Below are positions 17,935 through 28,423 of a DNA stretch of 64,000 nucleotides, piece by piece. Numbering within the stretch: position 1 is the stretch's first letter; each line of letters begins with the position of its first letter. This DNA is from Chrysogorgia sp. JL179-B06. Taxonomy: Eukaryota; Cnidaria; Anthozoa; Scleralcyonacea; Chrysogorgiidae. The stretch spans positions 4,033,501 through 4,097,500 of the forward strand of contig JAYKKM010000351.1 in NCBI GenBank assembly GCA_035772405.1, in the 5' to 3' direction. The position numbers and the translations under genes are program-made. The notes under the pieces are model-generated. The model saw only the letters and a program-made list of their open reading frames with translations, made no database searches and was not told where the DNA came from.

Positions 17935-19353
17935 TTCAGTTATCTAAAAATCCAAACGGAATCGTATTAAAATTATTTTTAACAACACGTTTATTAAATG
18001 TAAATGAAAATATTTTTATTTCATCCTCAATAAAAATATGATTAAGTTTATCTTTACATATTTTATTGTGATATTTAATTTCCATGATCTGATCTTCATT
18101 TTTAACACATTTTGTCAAGGATAAAAAAATTAATTTTTCTTTTATTGTTTCATTTTTTAAAGTAAAACCTTTGACATGAATACATTCCTGATTTAAATTA
18201 GTTATATACGCATAACATTTTGGACCCGTTGAACACAAATTTGTTATCCATTCATTTTCATTTAATTCATTCGTTAAATCTCCTAAATAATTTCCCGTTT
18301 TAACATCAGTATAATTATTTTCATCAGATATATAAATAACAGAATCTGTATCAAAATATCAAACGCGATCGTCTAATTTATCGAGTAACTCATAATTTTA
18401 AACGTGCATATGCAGTAACAAAACATGCAATGATTACATTTCCCGTTTTTAGAGGTGTTGTTGCATCATCAATTTTTTCATATGTACAACGTAATAATGT
18501 TTCGTTTATAAATTCCATCGATGTTAATTTTTTACTTTTATCATTGGCTATATTTAATAATTCTTCATAATCGTTTAAAAAACACACTTGTGTATTATTT
18601 TCGTTTTGGGCAAATTTTCCCCATAACGAATTTAAAAATATTTTTGCAATAGTTCTTAATCCGGGATTTTTCTCTATTTTGTCTTTATCTAAAAAAACAT
18701 TTTCATTTTTTAAATATCATTACAATACTGTTTAATTTTATCATCATTTTTACTTCCATCTGCGTTCAAACAATCCGTAGGAATTCCTGAAGATTCTTGT
18801 TTGATTTTTAAAAATTGATTTACGTATTGTGAAAATGTTTTTTCTTTGCGTTCAAAATTATATATTTCGTAAAGAGCTATTATTTTATATCCCTTATCTA
18901 TAGCAACATTAATCTCAACACTAGTCCAAATACCCGTTAAGTATCGGTCGCTTTCATTATGTTCACATTTATTACATTTATTCACAGCACATTTATAACA
19001 TAAAGGAAATAATAATTTCCCATCTATTCTAACAGGTGAAATACAACATTTTACTAAACCAAATATGTCCTTGATTTTTATTTTATTACAATCTTCACCC
19101 AGTAAAATAGTAGGATGCCCCACAGGAAAAAAATAATTTTTTTGTACATAGGGGTATAGCGATGTAAAATCTACATAACTTATTCGTTCGTTGGGTTTTG
19201 TTTCTTTAAATAAACATACTGGGGAAGTTCGGCCCCCATATAATGCGTCACGTGGTGTTTATTTTTATTTACAATCTTTGTCACAAGTGACAGGTTAGTC
19301 CCACAGAGCTTTTGCTCCATTATGGGTAACCGTAACATTTACGAATTTAGAAA

Positions 19354-21240
19354 TTACTGACAACACAGTTTTACAGAAAGACTAGACAAGGGACGACATG
19401 AATGACATTTTACACAGACTGTTTTAAATGATTGTGGGACATCAATGTCATAGATTGTTTCTACAAGGTTCTTGTAATAGATAAGAAGATTATGTTTAAA
19501 CTGTCCGATAGAGATGGTTGATTGGCGTAAATTTGGTGGTAAGCAATTATATGTTCTTGGGGATCTGCTATAGAAACTACTTTGGAGTGTTAGGGTCTTG
19601 ACTTGTGGGATATTTAGTGTTATTTGATTAGTTCCATTGTTTTGTCTGGTCGTTCGATGTGTGATTTTCATTTTGATGTTTGAGTCATCGGATAAAGTTA
19701 ATTTTTTGAAGAGGTAGACTAGGTCTAGGTATTCGTGCCAGTAACATAATGGAAGCAATCCAGTTTTTAGTAATCTGTCCTTGTATGATACCCCCGATCT
19801 AAAAGGAAGTGATAGAATGTATCTCGTTGCACGTCGTTGAACATTTTCGATTTGAAGAATTAACGAGACAGATTGCGGTGACCAAACCTGCGAGCAATAC
19901 GACAACTGACTTCTTACCATCGTTTTGTAGAGCGCGAGGCGGGTGTTGTCATTGCGGATGTCCATTGAAGATCTTTTAATGAAACCAAGCATTTTGTTTG
20001 CTTTAGCACAGACCATTGACACATGCTGGTTCCATTTAAGGTCGGATGTGACGAGAACACCAATATCTTTCTGGAAATTGGTTCTGGTGATTGGAATGTC
20101 GTTTAGATGGTACTTGGACTGTACAAGTTGAAGATTCCTAGTCACTGTGAGAACTTCACATTTGGATTGATTGAGATCCATTCTCCATACATGACACCAT
20201 TTGTTGACACCATCAAGATCATGTTGAAGACATTCAACATCCCGAGTAGCCTTGATTCCACGGTAACATTTTGTGTCATCAGCGTACAGTGCAACAGATG
20301 ATGCAGATGTTGCTTGGGGGAGGTCGTTTACGTAAATTAGGAACAATAAAGGTCCAAGTATTGAACCTTGCGGCACGCCGGAGAGTACAGGAAGTGACTG
20401 TGATGTTTTACCAAGGACCGTGACCCTTTGTTGACGGTTGGTGAGGTAGTCTTCGAACCACTTTAGCAAATTTCCACAAACGCCAAAATTTTGTATTTTT
20501 TTTAGGAGGAGATGGTGATCAACTCTGTCGAAGGCCTTGGCGAAGTCAAGATAAACGATGTCAGTTTGTACTTTCTTATCCAGCATCTGACCAATTTCAT
20601 GTAGGACCTGTAAAAGTTGGGATGTGGTTGACTTTCCTCTTAAAAAACCAAACTGGAGTTGATGAAGATTGGTGGAAACATGATCTATCAGTCTGTTGTA
20701 AACGCAGCGCTCGAGTACTTTTGACACGATGGAGAGTAAGGAAATCGGTCGGTAGTTGGTCACTTCTTTTAATATTTTCTTCTTTGGAATAGGTGTTACG
20801 TTAGAGACCTTCCACGCCATGGGGATTTTTCCCGATATTAAACTTTTATTGAAGAGGTCACAAAGAGACGAAGATATTTGAGGAGCACAGCACCTTAATA
20901 ACTTGGCTGGGATCTTGTCAGGACCAGTTGCTTTATTGTCGTCAAGGGAAAGAATGGTGTTTTGAACCTCTTCTGGTGATACAAGTATTTCACTCAACGG
21001 TTCATTGAAGGTGACCTCGGCTGCAGGATGTTCGTACTCGTACTCTTCCTTCGAAAGTGGAGGCGTGAGCATTGAATAGAAGTAATTGTTCAAAAGATTT
21101 GCAACGTCTGAAGGCTTATCAGCTGTGACACTACCGTCATCACGAGTCCACACCATTTTTCTTGGTACACTAGAAGTATTTGAAACGGATTTAAACATAG
21201 ACCAAAACTTCTTTGTATTGGATTTCATCAGATTTGGCAA
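19354..21240 (-). CDS. LINE reverse transcriptase, open frame of 628 aa
   Basis: RT motifs appear in order: TGPDKIPAKLLR, VTPIPKKK, NYRPISLLSIVSKVLE, VYLDFAKAFDRVDHHLLL, LSGVPQGSILGPLLFLIYVN, the catalytic ALYADDTK, LGFIKRSS and a C-terminal VQRRATRYI plus SFYSRSPRTYNCLPPN block. This order and the C-terminal region are typical of CR1/L2/jockey-type LINEs. The upstream part of the ORF is separated from the endonuclease by frame breaks (21240-21530), so the natural polyprotein is damaged. Confidence 0.9.
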   Translation of the reverse strand: MPNLMKSNTKKFWSMFKSVSNTSSVPRKMVWTRDDGSVTADKPSDVANLLNNYFYSMLTPPLSKEEYEYEHPAAEVTFNEPLSEILVSPEEVQNTILSLDDNKATGPDKIPAKLLRCCAPQISSSLCDLFNKSLISGKIPMAWKVSNVTPIPKKKILKEVTNYRPISLLSIVSKVLERCVYNRLIDHVSTNLHQLQFGFLRGKSTTSQLLQVLHEIGQMLDKKVQTDIVYLDFAKAFDRVDHHLLLKKIQNFGVCGNLLKWFEDYLTNRQQRVTVLGKTSQSLPVLSGVPQGSILGPLLFLIYVNDLPQATSASSVALYADDTKCYRGIKATRDVECLQHDLDGVNKWCHVWRMDLNQSKCEVLTVTRNLQLVQSKYHLNDIPITRTNFQKDIGVLVTSDLKWNQHVSMVCAKANKMLGFIKRSSMDIRNDNTRLALYKTMVRSQLSYCSQVWSPQSVSLILQIENVQRRATRYILSLPFRSGVSYKDRLLKTGLLPLCYWHEYLDLVYLFKKLTLSDDSNIKMKITHRTTRQNNGTNQITLNIPQVKTLTLQSSFYSRSPRTYNCLPPNLRQSTISIGQFKHNLLIYYKNLVETIYDIDVPQSFKTVCVKCHSCRPLSSLSVKLCCQ

Positions 21241-21531
21241 CGATTGGAAGAATTCTTTTCGCTTTCGTGCTACAAGCGCTTTTAACGAGCGACGAAGCTT
21301 TCGGAAATGTTCCCAGTGGTTCGATCGAGCGCTCTTTTTTGCTTTTCTTCTGGCAGTTTCCTTCCTTTTAAGTAGATGGCAGATTTCACTGTCAAACCAT
21401 GGTGGTGAGCTGCGTCTTTTTAAGACTTTCGTTGGAATATGGCGCGTAGCTGTATTAATAAGACATTCGCTCCATCGTGTCCAATCGGCATCAATACTAG
21501 TATTAGAACTTGGAGGATCATCGGATGAAAT

Positions 21532-22640
21532 TTATTGTGAAATGAACAAAGATGAGAGCTTAGTAGAACGATCTTTGTGTAGGATCTTCCAATCCGCTAA
21601 ACGGTAATTAAATACAGTTCGTTGTTCACAAGAAGATAATTTGACATGCATTTTAAAGTCGAAGAATAACAAGTTGTGGTCGCTAAATACTTCCAATGAT
21701 TTTGCTGATATGCATGACAAATCTGTAACACATTCCGGGGTCTTTGTTAGAATGAGATCAAGAATGTTATTTAATCTAGTCGGGTATGTGTTAACTTGTT
21801 GAAGGAAAAAGTCATAGATAAGTTCACGAAATTCTACGGCGCATGTTGAAGAATTCCTAATCTGAATAATATCCGAGTTCCATGTCAAGTCCGGGAAATT
21901 AAAGTCGCCAGTTAATGAGAACTTTTTCATAGTGTTCACTGATTTGTAGAAAGGTTCCAAATAAGGTTAACCATTCTTTGAGATCGCAGTTGGGTGGGCG
22001 ATAGCAAACACTTAGCAGACATTTTTTGTTCTTAGTTTCAAGTTCAACGGCAACAATTTTCCAGGTCAGATTCAACTTCCATGGTCACTTTGTGAAATTG
22101 TATACCCTCACGCAAAGCTAACAAAACTCCTCCTCCATGTTTATTAGATGTACGATCTTTTCTGACTAGGTTGTAACCTGAAGGCAGTATTTCTTTATCA
22201 GTGACAGTGTTGTTAAGCCATGTTTCAGTGACTGCTATAACGTCCAAGTTCTCCGTGTAAACAAGGTCTTGAAACATCCTAAGGTTACTTGTCATAGTTC
22301 CATCGTCTCGTTTGTTGACGCTCCGAAGACTTTGAGCATTAAATGATAAGCAACGTAGGGCTTCAGGGTTAGCTGTCATGACGGGACCCGGGTTTGTAGC
22401 GATGTCACCAGCGAGCAGAATACACAAAACTAGGTGCACATTTTTGTGATTGATTTTAAGTTCCAAGCCATAGCGATAGCCGGATGGATATGTTGATTTT
22501 CGTAGGATGTAATCACGAGTCGAAGTCCAAATACAGCTTAATCTATCAGAGAAAGACGTGAGTTCTGAAGAGATGGAGATATTCTGAGGAAATGTTCCGG
22601 TGTTGAAGTATGTTAAAGTAGGTTTCGATCTTGTTTCCAA
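21532..22640 (-). pseudogene. LINE apurinic endonuclease region, broken
   Basis: Two frames cover the endonuclease. Frame 22640-22044 holds LSFNAQSLRSV, IAVTETWLNNTV and KHGGGVLLALREG; frame 21960-21532 holds LTGDFNFPDLTWN and VFSDHNLLFFDF. These are the EEP-family endonuclease motifs that nick target DNA for target-primed reverse transcription. A frameshift and a short damaged interval (21960-22044) separate them. The gap to the RT frame (21240-21530) also has coding traces. Confidence 0.8.
22383..22409 (-). other. 2A-like motif GDIATNPGP
   Basis: Residues 78-86 of the LINE frame starting at 22640 read GDIATNPGP and follow a hydrophobic stretch (HLVLCILLA). 2A sequences (D-V/I-E-x-N-P-G-P) cause ribosome skipping, and similar ones are known near the N-terminus of some invertebrate LINEs. 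Here the canonical Glu is Ala. Activity is therefore uncertain. Confidence 0.75.
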
Positions 22641-23069
22641 CTAGAACGTTAGAGCAAGAAAAAAGAACAATCCAGTTGATGTATTGAACAAACGTCGTGT
22701 TTTTAATTTCATTTTTTGAATAATTAGTTCTTGATTGGCTTTAAATTGTACCAATTGAATGAGCGTTATGGCGGTGACGTGGCGTTCGTTGGAATACGTG
22801 GCGCGACAATTAACCGTCCTCTGAGCGCGCGCTCGTATTTTCAAATCAACAAATAACCAAAAATACTTCCACAAAAAAACAACTTGTTTTACCAGATGAC
22901 TCAAAAAACTTTACGAATTGTTGTGAACAAACTCCTTATCCAACAGTTTCCACGATGACACGGGTGAAATTAGCAAATAAATTCACAAATTTTGATGTTA
23001 TTACGGAGCGTAGGAATTTGCTTCCGTACGTTAAAGGAGTAAACGGACAAAATTTTCTTTTCTTTTCAA
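22641..23069 (-). other. LINE 5' region and uncertain junction with PolB
   Basis: A frame at 22904-22641 lies directly before the endonuclease frame but shows no motif. GC content and the absence of polymerase-like sequence suggest LINE 5' UTR or an ORF1 remnant. Between 22.9 and 23.07 kb I could not place the exact LINE boundary. Confidence 0.4.
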
Positions 23070-25756
23070 TTAATTGTTTCTGTGTATATTTTTTTCTTCT
23101 AAATAATCACATTCCCACATCTCGATTAATTTGTAACCGGCATTTTTTATTATCCAAGAAAAACGTTGCGTATTTGCATATAAATTACTAAATTTTTCGT
23201 TTGTAAGAACGTTTAATGCGTAGGGGTCAAAACATTTGGGACATCCGTGGTAAAAACAACCATGAAATTGATATATTGTATCATTATAAAAACCATCGAC
23301 AAAACGTCCTAGAATTTTTTTTCTCACCATTTTGTGAACAGATATATTCTAAATTTCCTCCTAATTCTCGATTAATTTCATCTAACCAATCAATAGCAAT
23401 TAAACTTTGTTTTACACCCCCCCTATACCCCGAACCAGGAATAATTCCTACACAATTTTTTTTTAAAAATTAAGTCTATACACTTTCAAAGCTAAATTAG
23501 CAATTGTAATACAATTCTTTGCATAAAAGGGTGTAATATGACCAATTGCACCTATCATTGTAGAAAATTTAACACAACCCTTTCTTAAAATATCTACATC
23601 ACTACAACAATAATAATAAATCTCTTTACGAAACATATATTTCTCTTTCTTTTTTTCTAAATACCATTTTTCAAATTCATTAAGTGTTGCTGTATTCATA
23701 TTTTTCGTATCAAAACATTTTCGATCTACAATTTCACCCTCATAAGTTAAATCGTAAAATTCATAAGGATGAAATCCCTTACATTCCCCTTGGAGATCCA
23801 TTGCTTTTGGAATATCTGCTAATTTCATACTTAAAAACAAATAACTATCTAGTATTCTAATATTTTGTTCTTTAATTATTAAACTCATTATTTTAGTACC
23901 GTTCATTATAGTATTCGGTATTATCTGTTTTATTTCTAAAAATATTTTAAAATAAAAATAGTATCAAATCTACCCCCGTTATGAGCTATCCAAACGGAAT
24001 TTGTTTGTTCAAACATAAATTCACATAAAGTTTCAATAACATTGTTATCAAAAATAAATTGTCTATTCCCGCAACAACTAACTTTTTCAATAGTATTATC
24101 GATAATTTCTTGATCCTTTTTTTCAAAAATTTTTGTTTTTTTAAATTCAATATGTTGACATTTTTTACATACTTTTTGGACGATACAATAAAAAGGTACG
24201 AGCAATTTAGTTTTGTTTACTTTTGTTTCAAAATAAAAAAAAAATAAAGTGGGTTCACTTTCTTCACCTTTGTTATATTCATATGAAATGGGTTTCACAT
24301 AACAAAAATGAGGTTATTTCATGTATTTATCACAATGAAAACAAAATCGTTTGCTACAATTGTGTTTAACTGTTTTATTAGAAAAAATGAAAAAGAATCG
24401 AGGACAAATTTTGTTACAGGTTTTACAATAAAACAAATATTGACAAGGTGTTAAACGGCTATAATTACTATGAGAAGGTTTAAAAATGTTATTTGTTAAA
24501 TGATTTGTAAAACAATTTTCATCATAAAAAATTATATCACAACTGCTACAAATAAGTTTATTATTTTTATCTTTACAATTATTCGGATATTTATAACATC
24601 GTAAACAAGTTAAGTTATTTGTAGTACATAAGTGGTTATGGATATATTCATGTCGTGTAAAATGACTCATACATTTAACACAAAAAGAACTGGTGTTAAG
24701 TTTAGAAAATTCCTTTATGCTTAAAACTACATCGTAATGATTATTATTTAACCATAAACACACAATTTCATTAGTCAATTTAATAAGATTACCCTCACTA
24801 TCAGTTCGTGAATCATAAATTATATTATCGGAATGAGTGTCAGCATACACTAACAAATCAACACCCTGTTTTTTTAAATAATTATTATTTACGAAATTAA
24901 ACTGTGTAGCATCAACTAATCCCTCGGCTATCCCACATTCCCGATATACATTTCGAATTTCTTCACAAGTAAATAAATCATCAACAGGTTTATTTGGTTT
25001 TCTTTTCATTATAAAATATTTATAGTCTTGTTTTAAAAATGATAAACCCACTAATATTGCTAAAGCAAAACAACAATCTTTCACTGTACGAAATAATACA
25101 TCGCTAAGAATATAAAATACACCCGTGCGAAATTTACGACCATATTTTTTTACATACATATTACTTTTCACACCGCCTTTATCAGTAGCATTTCCCTTAT
25201 TCAAACTATTATAAATACTTTTTTTCTGTAATACACTATTTTTTTTTTATTTGTACTTATTCCTGCAGGAAAAGTTTGAACTATTACCTTACTATTCCAT
25301 CCATTAGCTATTATTTCTTTATTACTCTGCATAAATTTTTCCATAATATTTAAGAAATATTTAACGTCAAAGTCTTTCACGGGTAAAACGGCTGTAGAGA
25401 AAAAACTTTTTGGAGCATTACTAAAGATAAATCTAACATAATCATCGTCACTTTTTACATCTGCACGTGCAATGCTAATTAAATAAGAAAAAACTAACGA
25501 TAACGACTGAATAAAACTAATAAAATTAACCGTTTTTTCCTATATATGATTAACAGAAAAATAATCGTCTATTTTTTCATTTTTCTTACTTTCTTTTTTC
25601 TTATTAAATAAACTTACAATTTTATCTATATCTTTTTGACTATATTTTAATTTTTTCTGATCATCATTCATCTTCTTTTTTTTTCTAAAAAGCACATGAA
25701 GAATTTTTTGCAGACTATGGTGATAACTATTGGAAGAGAAAACAACCTTCATAACA

Positions 25757-26043
25757 ATGGTTATAGGAAGAAAAAGAAATTATCGGGGTGGTGATTTTAA
25801 GGGGAAAAAAGGCAACGTGGGGGTATATTTAAAGGGAAAAAAAGGCAACGTGGCGGAAATAAAACAATCAGTAAATACAGCAATCTTTTTATAAAAGATT
25901 TTAAAAAAGAGCTTAAAAAAGGAGCTAATTTAGTAAAAAATATAGCAAAACAAGGAACGAAAAAAATCAAAGGTCATTTTCAAAAAGGAGGACTTGTGTA
26001 TCATAGACTCAGAAACAATCTTGATAAGATTTTAATGTATTAA
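25757..26043 (+). pseudogene. Basic Gly-rich core-like protein, frameshifted
   Basis: Coding starts at the ATG at 25757 (MVIGRKRNYRGGDFKGKK) and after one or two slips near 25805-25860 continues with a second RQRGG repeat. It ends in a Lys-rich helix and YHRLRNNLDKILMY before TAA 26041-26043. RGG/KGK repeats and a basic helical tail resemble DNA-condensing core proteins of adenovirus-like particles. It is transcribed divergently from PolB. The assignment is by composition. Confidence 0.45.
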
Positions 26044-26071
26044 TTTTAAATAAAAAATTAAAAAAATACAT

Positions 26072-26665
26072 TCATTGTATTATTTCGTTACATAAGAGGA
26101 TATTGTTCATTGAATATTTTTTTACATTATAAGCTCTTATTTCATTAAAATGTACACTGGAGAAATTAGGGTAATACACATTACATTCACATTCCCCTTT
26201 ACATTTTTTACAAGAGTATTTTATAGTTTTATTATAAACAACATAATCATAATATAATGCTATAATACTCTTAAAGCACTCATAAGTAAAACAATGTTTT
26301 CTATCATAATCTATAATCTGTAAATATTCTCCAATTTGTTTGTTGTTGATACGTGGGAATCGGTTATCATTCCATGCTTCACATATTTTACGAAGAAATT
26401 CATAACATTCTTCTGGAATTTGTTGATTCTCTTGTTGTATAATATACATCTGGGGATTTTTTGAACATTCTACTTCCAGTATAAATTTATACCGCAAATT
26501 GTCTTCATAATCAGCTATAGATATTAGTAGATGATATCTTGATTTTTCAACTTACACACTTCCTACTAATTGCCAAAAAAAAACGGATTCCAAAAAACTA
26601 TATTGTGTTATATCGTGATAAATCTTATATCCCTCTTGATTTAGTGTTCTCTGAAAAATAGCCAT
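26072..26665 (-). CDS. Unknown Polinton protein, possibly with a 45-nt intron
   Basis: From the ATG at 26665 (MAIFQRTLNQEGYKIYHDIT) one frame runs to the stop at 26072 with a single in-frame TAA at 26554-26552. Around it lies GTGTGTAAGTTG, then CTACTAAT and TATAG at 26515, matching 5' splice, branch and 3' splice consensus. Removing 26559-26515 (45 nt) keeps the frame. The C-terminal part has a cysteine cluster (YSCKKCKGECEC) suggestive of zinc binding. I do not recognise the family. Confidence 0.5.
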
Positions 26666-26695
26666 TACACTTACACAATCTTGAAAAAAATGATC

Positions 26696-27391
26696 TTATA
26701 TATAGACATGACTACGTATATCCATCGGAATAAACAATAGAAATATCGTAATCCGTATAGGGTTTATCAGCTTCACCAGTTTTAATACCATATTTATAAA
26801 AAAATGATCATCTATAAATTGAATGTTTTGAATCAAAATAAAATCTTCGTCAGCAGGTAAATTATAAGCTAAATCTACAAATTGTTTATTAACGTTAAAG
26901 AAATTTTGCTCAGGATCAATAAACAATTGATTAGGGCTAAAATAAGTTTTACTAGGTTTTCCAATATATGCCCCCAATTCACCCTCGTCGAATATCTCTT
27001 TTTTAACTTGAACAATACTCCATCCTAATGCATCGTGATATTTTTCAAGAATATTATTTTTAATTTGTACATCAATACTATGAATTATTTTTCGTTTATA
27101 CCAATTTTTTTTTCTTGTATCTAATTCTCCCGTAAGATAACTCTGTTTATCTGTTTGAAATTTTCTATTGTTACCAAATGTCAATGAAAAATCAGTAAAT
27201 AAACTTGGAGCACGAATATTTGTTTTAATTTAAAAACTGTCAAGAAAACTCGTTGGTATTACACCGTGTTTCCAAGTAACTTCTTGAAACTCATATAAAT
27301 GTTTTGATGTTTTTAAAGCAACTGTCGCGAATTTTCTTGGATGATACAACCACAACCGTTCACTTTGATGGATGATTTTTTTCTGACTCAT
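26696..27391 (-). pseudogene. Unknown Polinton protein with one in-frame stop
   Basis: The frame begins at the ATG at 27391 (MSQKKIIHQSERLWLYHPRK) 41 bp after a TATA box and has one TAA at 27232-27230. It then continues in the same frame (LTGELDTRKKNWYKRK, EKYHDALGWSIVQVKKEIF) to about 26820. There a T-run appears to shift the frame before the C-terminus (an EADKPYTDYDISIVYSDGY segment lies in another frame). No known motif is visible. It lies upstream of and nearly overlaps the 26665 gene on the same strand. Confidence 0.5.
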
Positions 27392-27431
27392 TTTATTGCT
27401 TTCCAATAAGAGAAAAAAATTAAGAACGTTT

Positions 27432-27439
27432 TATTTATA
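27432..27439 (-). promoter_or_regulatory. TATA box (AGTATAAATAAAA)
   Basis: On the minus strand AGTATAAATAAAA lies 41 bp upstream of the ATG at 27391, repeating the extended motif found before rightward genes. Confidence 0.65.
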
Positions 27440-27547
27440 CTATATGTATAATGATATCATTTTTTATATATTTAAATGTACAAAGAGTTTCTATGATCAT
27501 CTTATTTTTTTTAAAAGTTCTCTCTCCTTCTATTTTTACAAAAATAT

Positions 27548-27807
27548 CATCGACGTCGTCGTCAAAATTGAGTGTGATAAGGGGTTTCTTTTTCTTCAAT
27601 ACTCGTGTTTTGACTGTGGTAGGTGGGGATTTATGGCCTGTCGCTTGATTATACTTTCTTAGGGCAATAATATATTCATCCAAGGAATCTTCTTTTTAAT
27701 ATGAAAACTACCCCAGTCATCAGACCATACGATTTCACTTGACGTTGCGTTGTTATTGCTGGTTGTTGGTGTTGGATCATCGTCAAATTACATTGCATCG
27801 GATAAGA
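27548..27807. repeat. Inverted duplication, copy 2
   Basis: This is the reverse complement of 10155-10421. On the minus strand it still encodes LDEYIIALRKYNQATGHKS as in the 9798 gene, then diverges into unrelated sequence at about 27545. It is truncated at both ends, so it is a fragment and not a second gene. Confidence 0.85.
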
Positions 27808-28423
27808 TAAACTAAATTAATCAAAATTTGTTTCTTGCATAAAAATGCAGTTCAATATGAACACAAAAAGTTGGCATTATGACAGTTGATAAACTAAGTT
27901 AATCAGAATTTGTTTCTTGACATTATAACAGTTGATAAATTTGTATAAAAATGCAGTTCAATAATAATATATCTCACAGCTGTGTTATACACCTAAAATA
28001 GAAGGTAAATCTTATTCACAAACAAATAATTTGATAATTGTGATATTGATACCATGACGAGTACACTTTACTTATACCAATTGTGGAAGGTTAAGCATAT
28101 TATAAACAATGACAATTTATCTCCTTAAAATTTAATAGCAAGTTAAATTCTAGTTGCCTTACCCTGACAAGAGTCAAAGTTAAAATTCGCAAGCACAACC
28201 AGGCTAAAGCACAGCTGCCAGAAGTTCATCACTAAAGCAGAACACGTTATATGACGATTGACTAATGAAGCTCTCTTCACAAAGTATGATGGCCCTCGTA
28301 GCTAAAGACATTTTATTTTGTTTCCGTTGCCGAGTTCCGAACATTTGAACATTTGATAGTTTACACATCCGGCGATTATACGAACATCTACGAGTTACGT
28401 CATAAATCTGTGGACAAACATCC
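27808..28423. other. Noncoding, short tandem duplication with TATA-like boxes
   Basis: Two copies of a segment of about 80-100 bp occur at about 27805-27860 and 27885-27965. They share TTAATCA(A/G)AATTTGTTTCTTG and (C/T)ATAAAAATGCAGTTCAAT. The second contains GTATAAAAATGCAGTTCA, which looks like a TATA box plus initiator. No gene is evident from 28000 to 28423. Confidence 0.5.

Larger units (their letters stand above)
19256..23050 (-). mobile_element. CR1/L2-type LINE inserted in PolB
   Basis: A non-LTR retrotransposon of higher GC interrupts the polymerase gene between its exonuclease and palm parts. The 3' end is near 19256, where the minus strand reads TTGTAAATAAAAATAAA before polymerase coding resumes. 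The 5' end is less certain (22.9-23.07 kb). It carries an apurinic-type endonuclease frame and a reverse transcriptase frame. No clear target duplication was found. Confidence 0.85.
17936..25671 (-). pseudogene. Protein-primed family B DNA polymerase, split by a LINE and frame breaks
   Basis: Reading leftward from an ATG at 25671, the N-terminal region is Cys/His-rich with several CxxC pairs (24314-25204). The 3'-5' exonuclease follows: an Exo I block FYFETK in which the usual metal-binding Asp is Tyr, Exo II AHNGGRFDTIFIL and Exo III YYCCSDVDILR. A CFYHGCPKCF block occurs near 23.24 kb. After the LINE (19256 to about 23050) the palm continues: PRDALYGG, motif A VDFTSLYPYVQ, motif B KIFLNSLWGKFAQ (about 18620-18650) and motif C YFDTDSVIYI (about 18340), ending at TGA 17936. 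Breaks include a TAG at 25540-25542, a TGA just before motif C and several A/T-run frame switches. The motifs leave no doubt on identity; the copy is not functional as read. Confidence 0.9.

Noticed and set aside
9380..18345. In-frame TGA codons near 9388 (Fic) and before polymerase motif C suggesting an altered genetic code
   Set aside because: TAA and TAG breaks are also present (8741, 27230, 25540), and host exons use the standard code.
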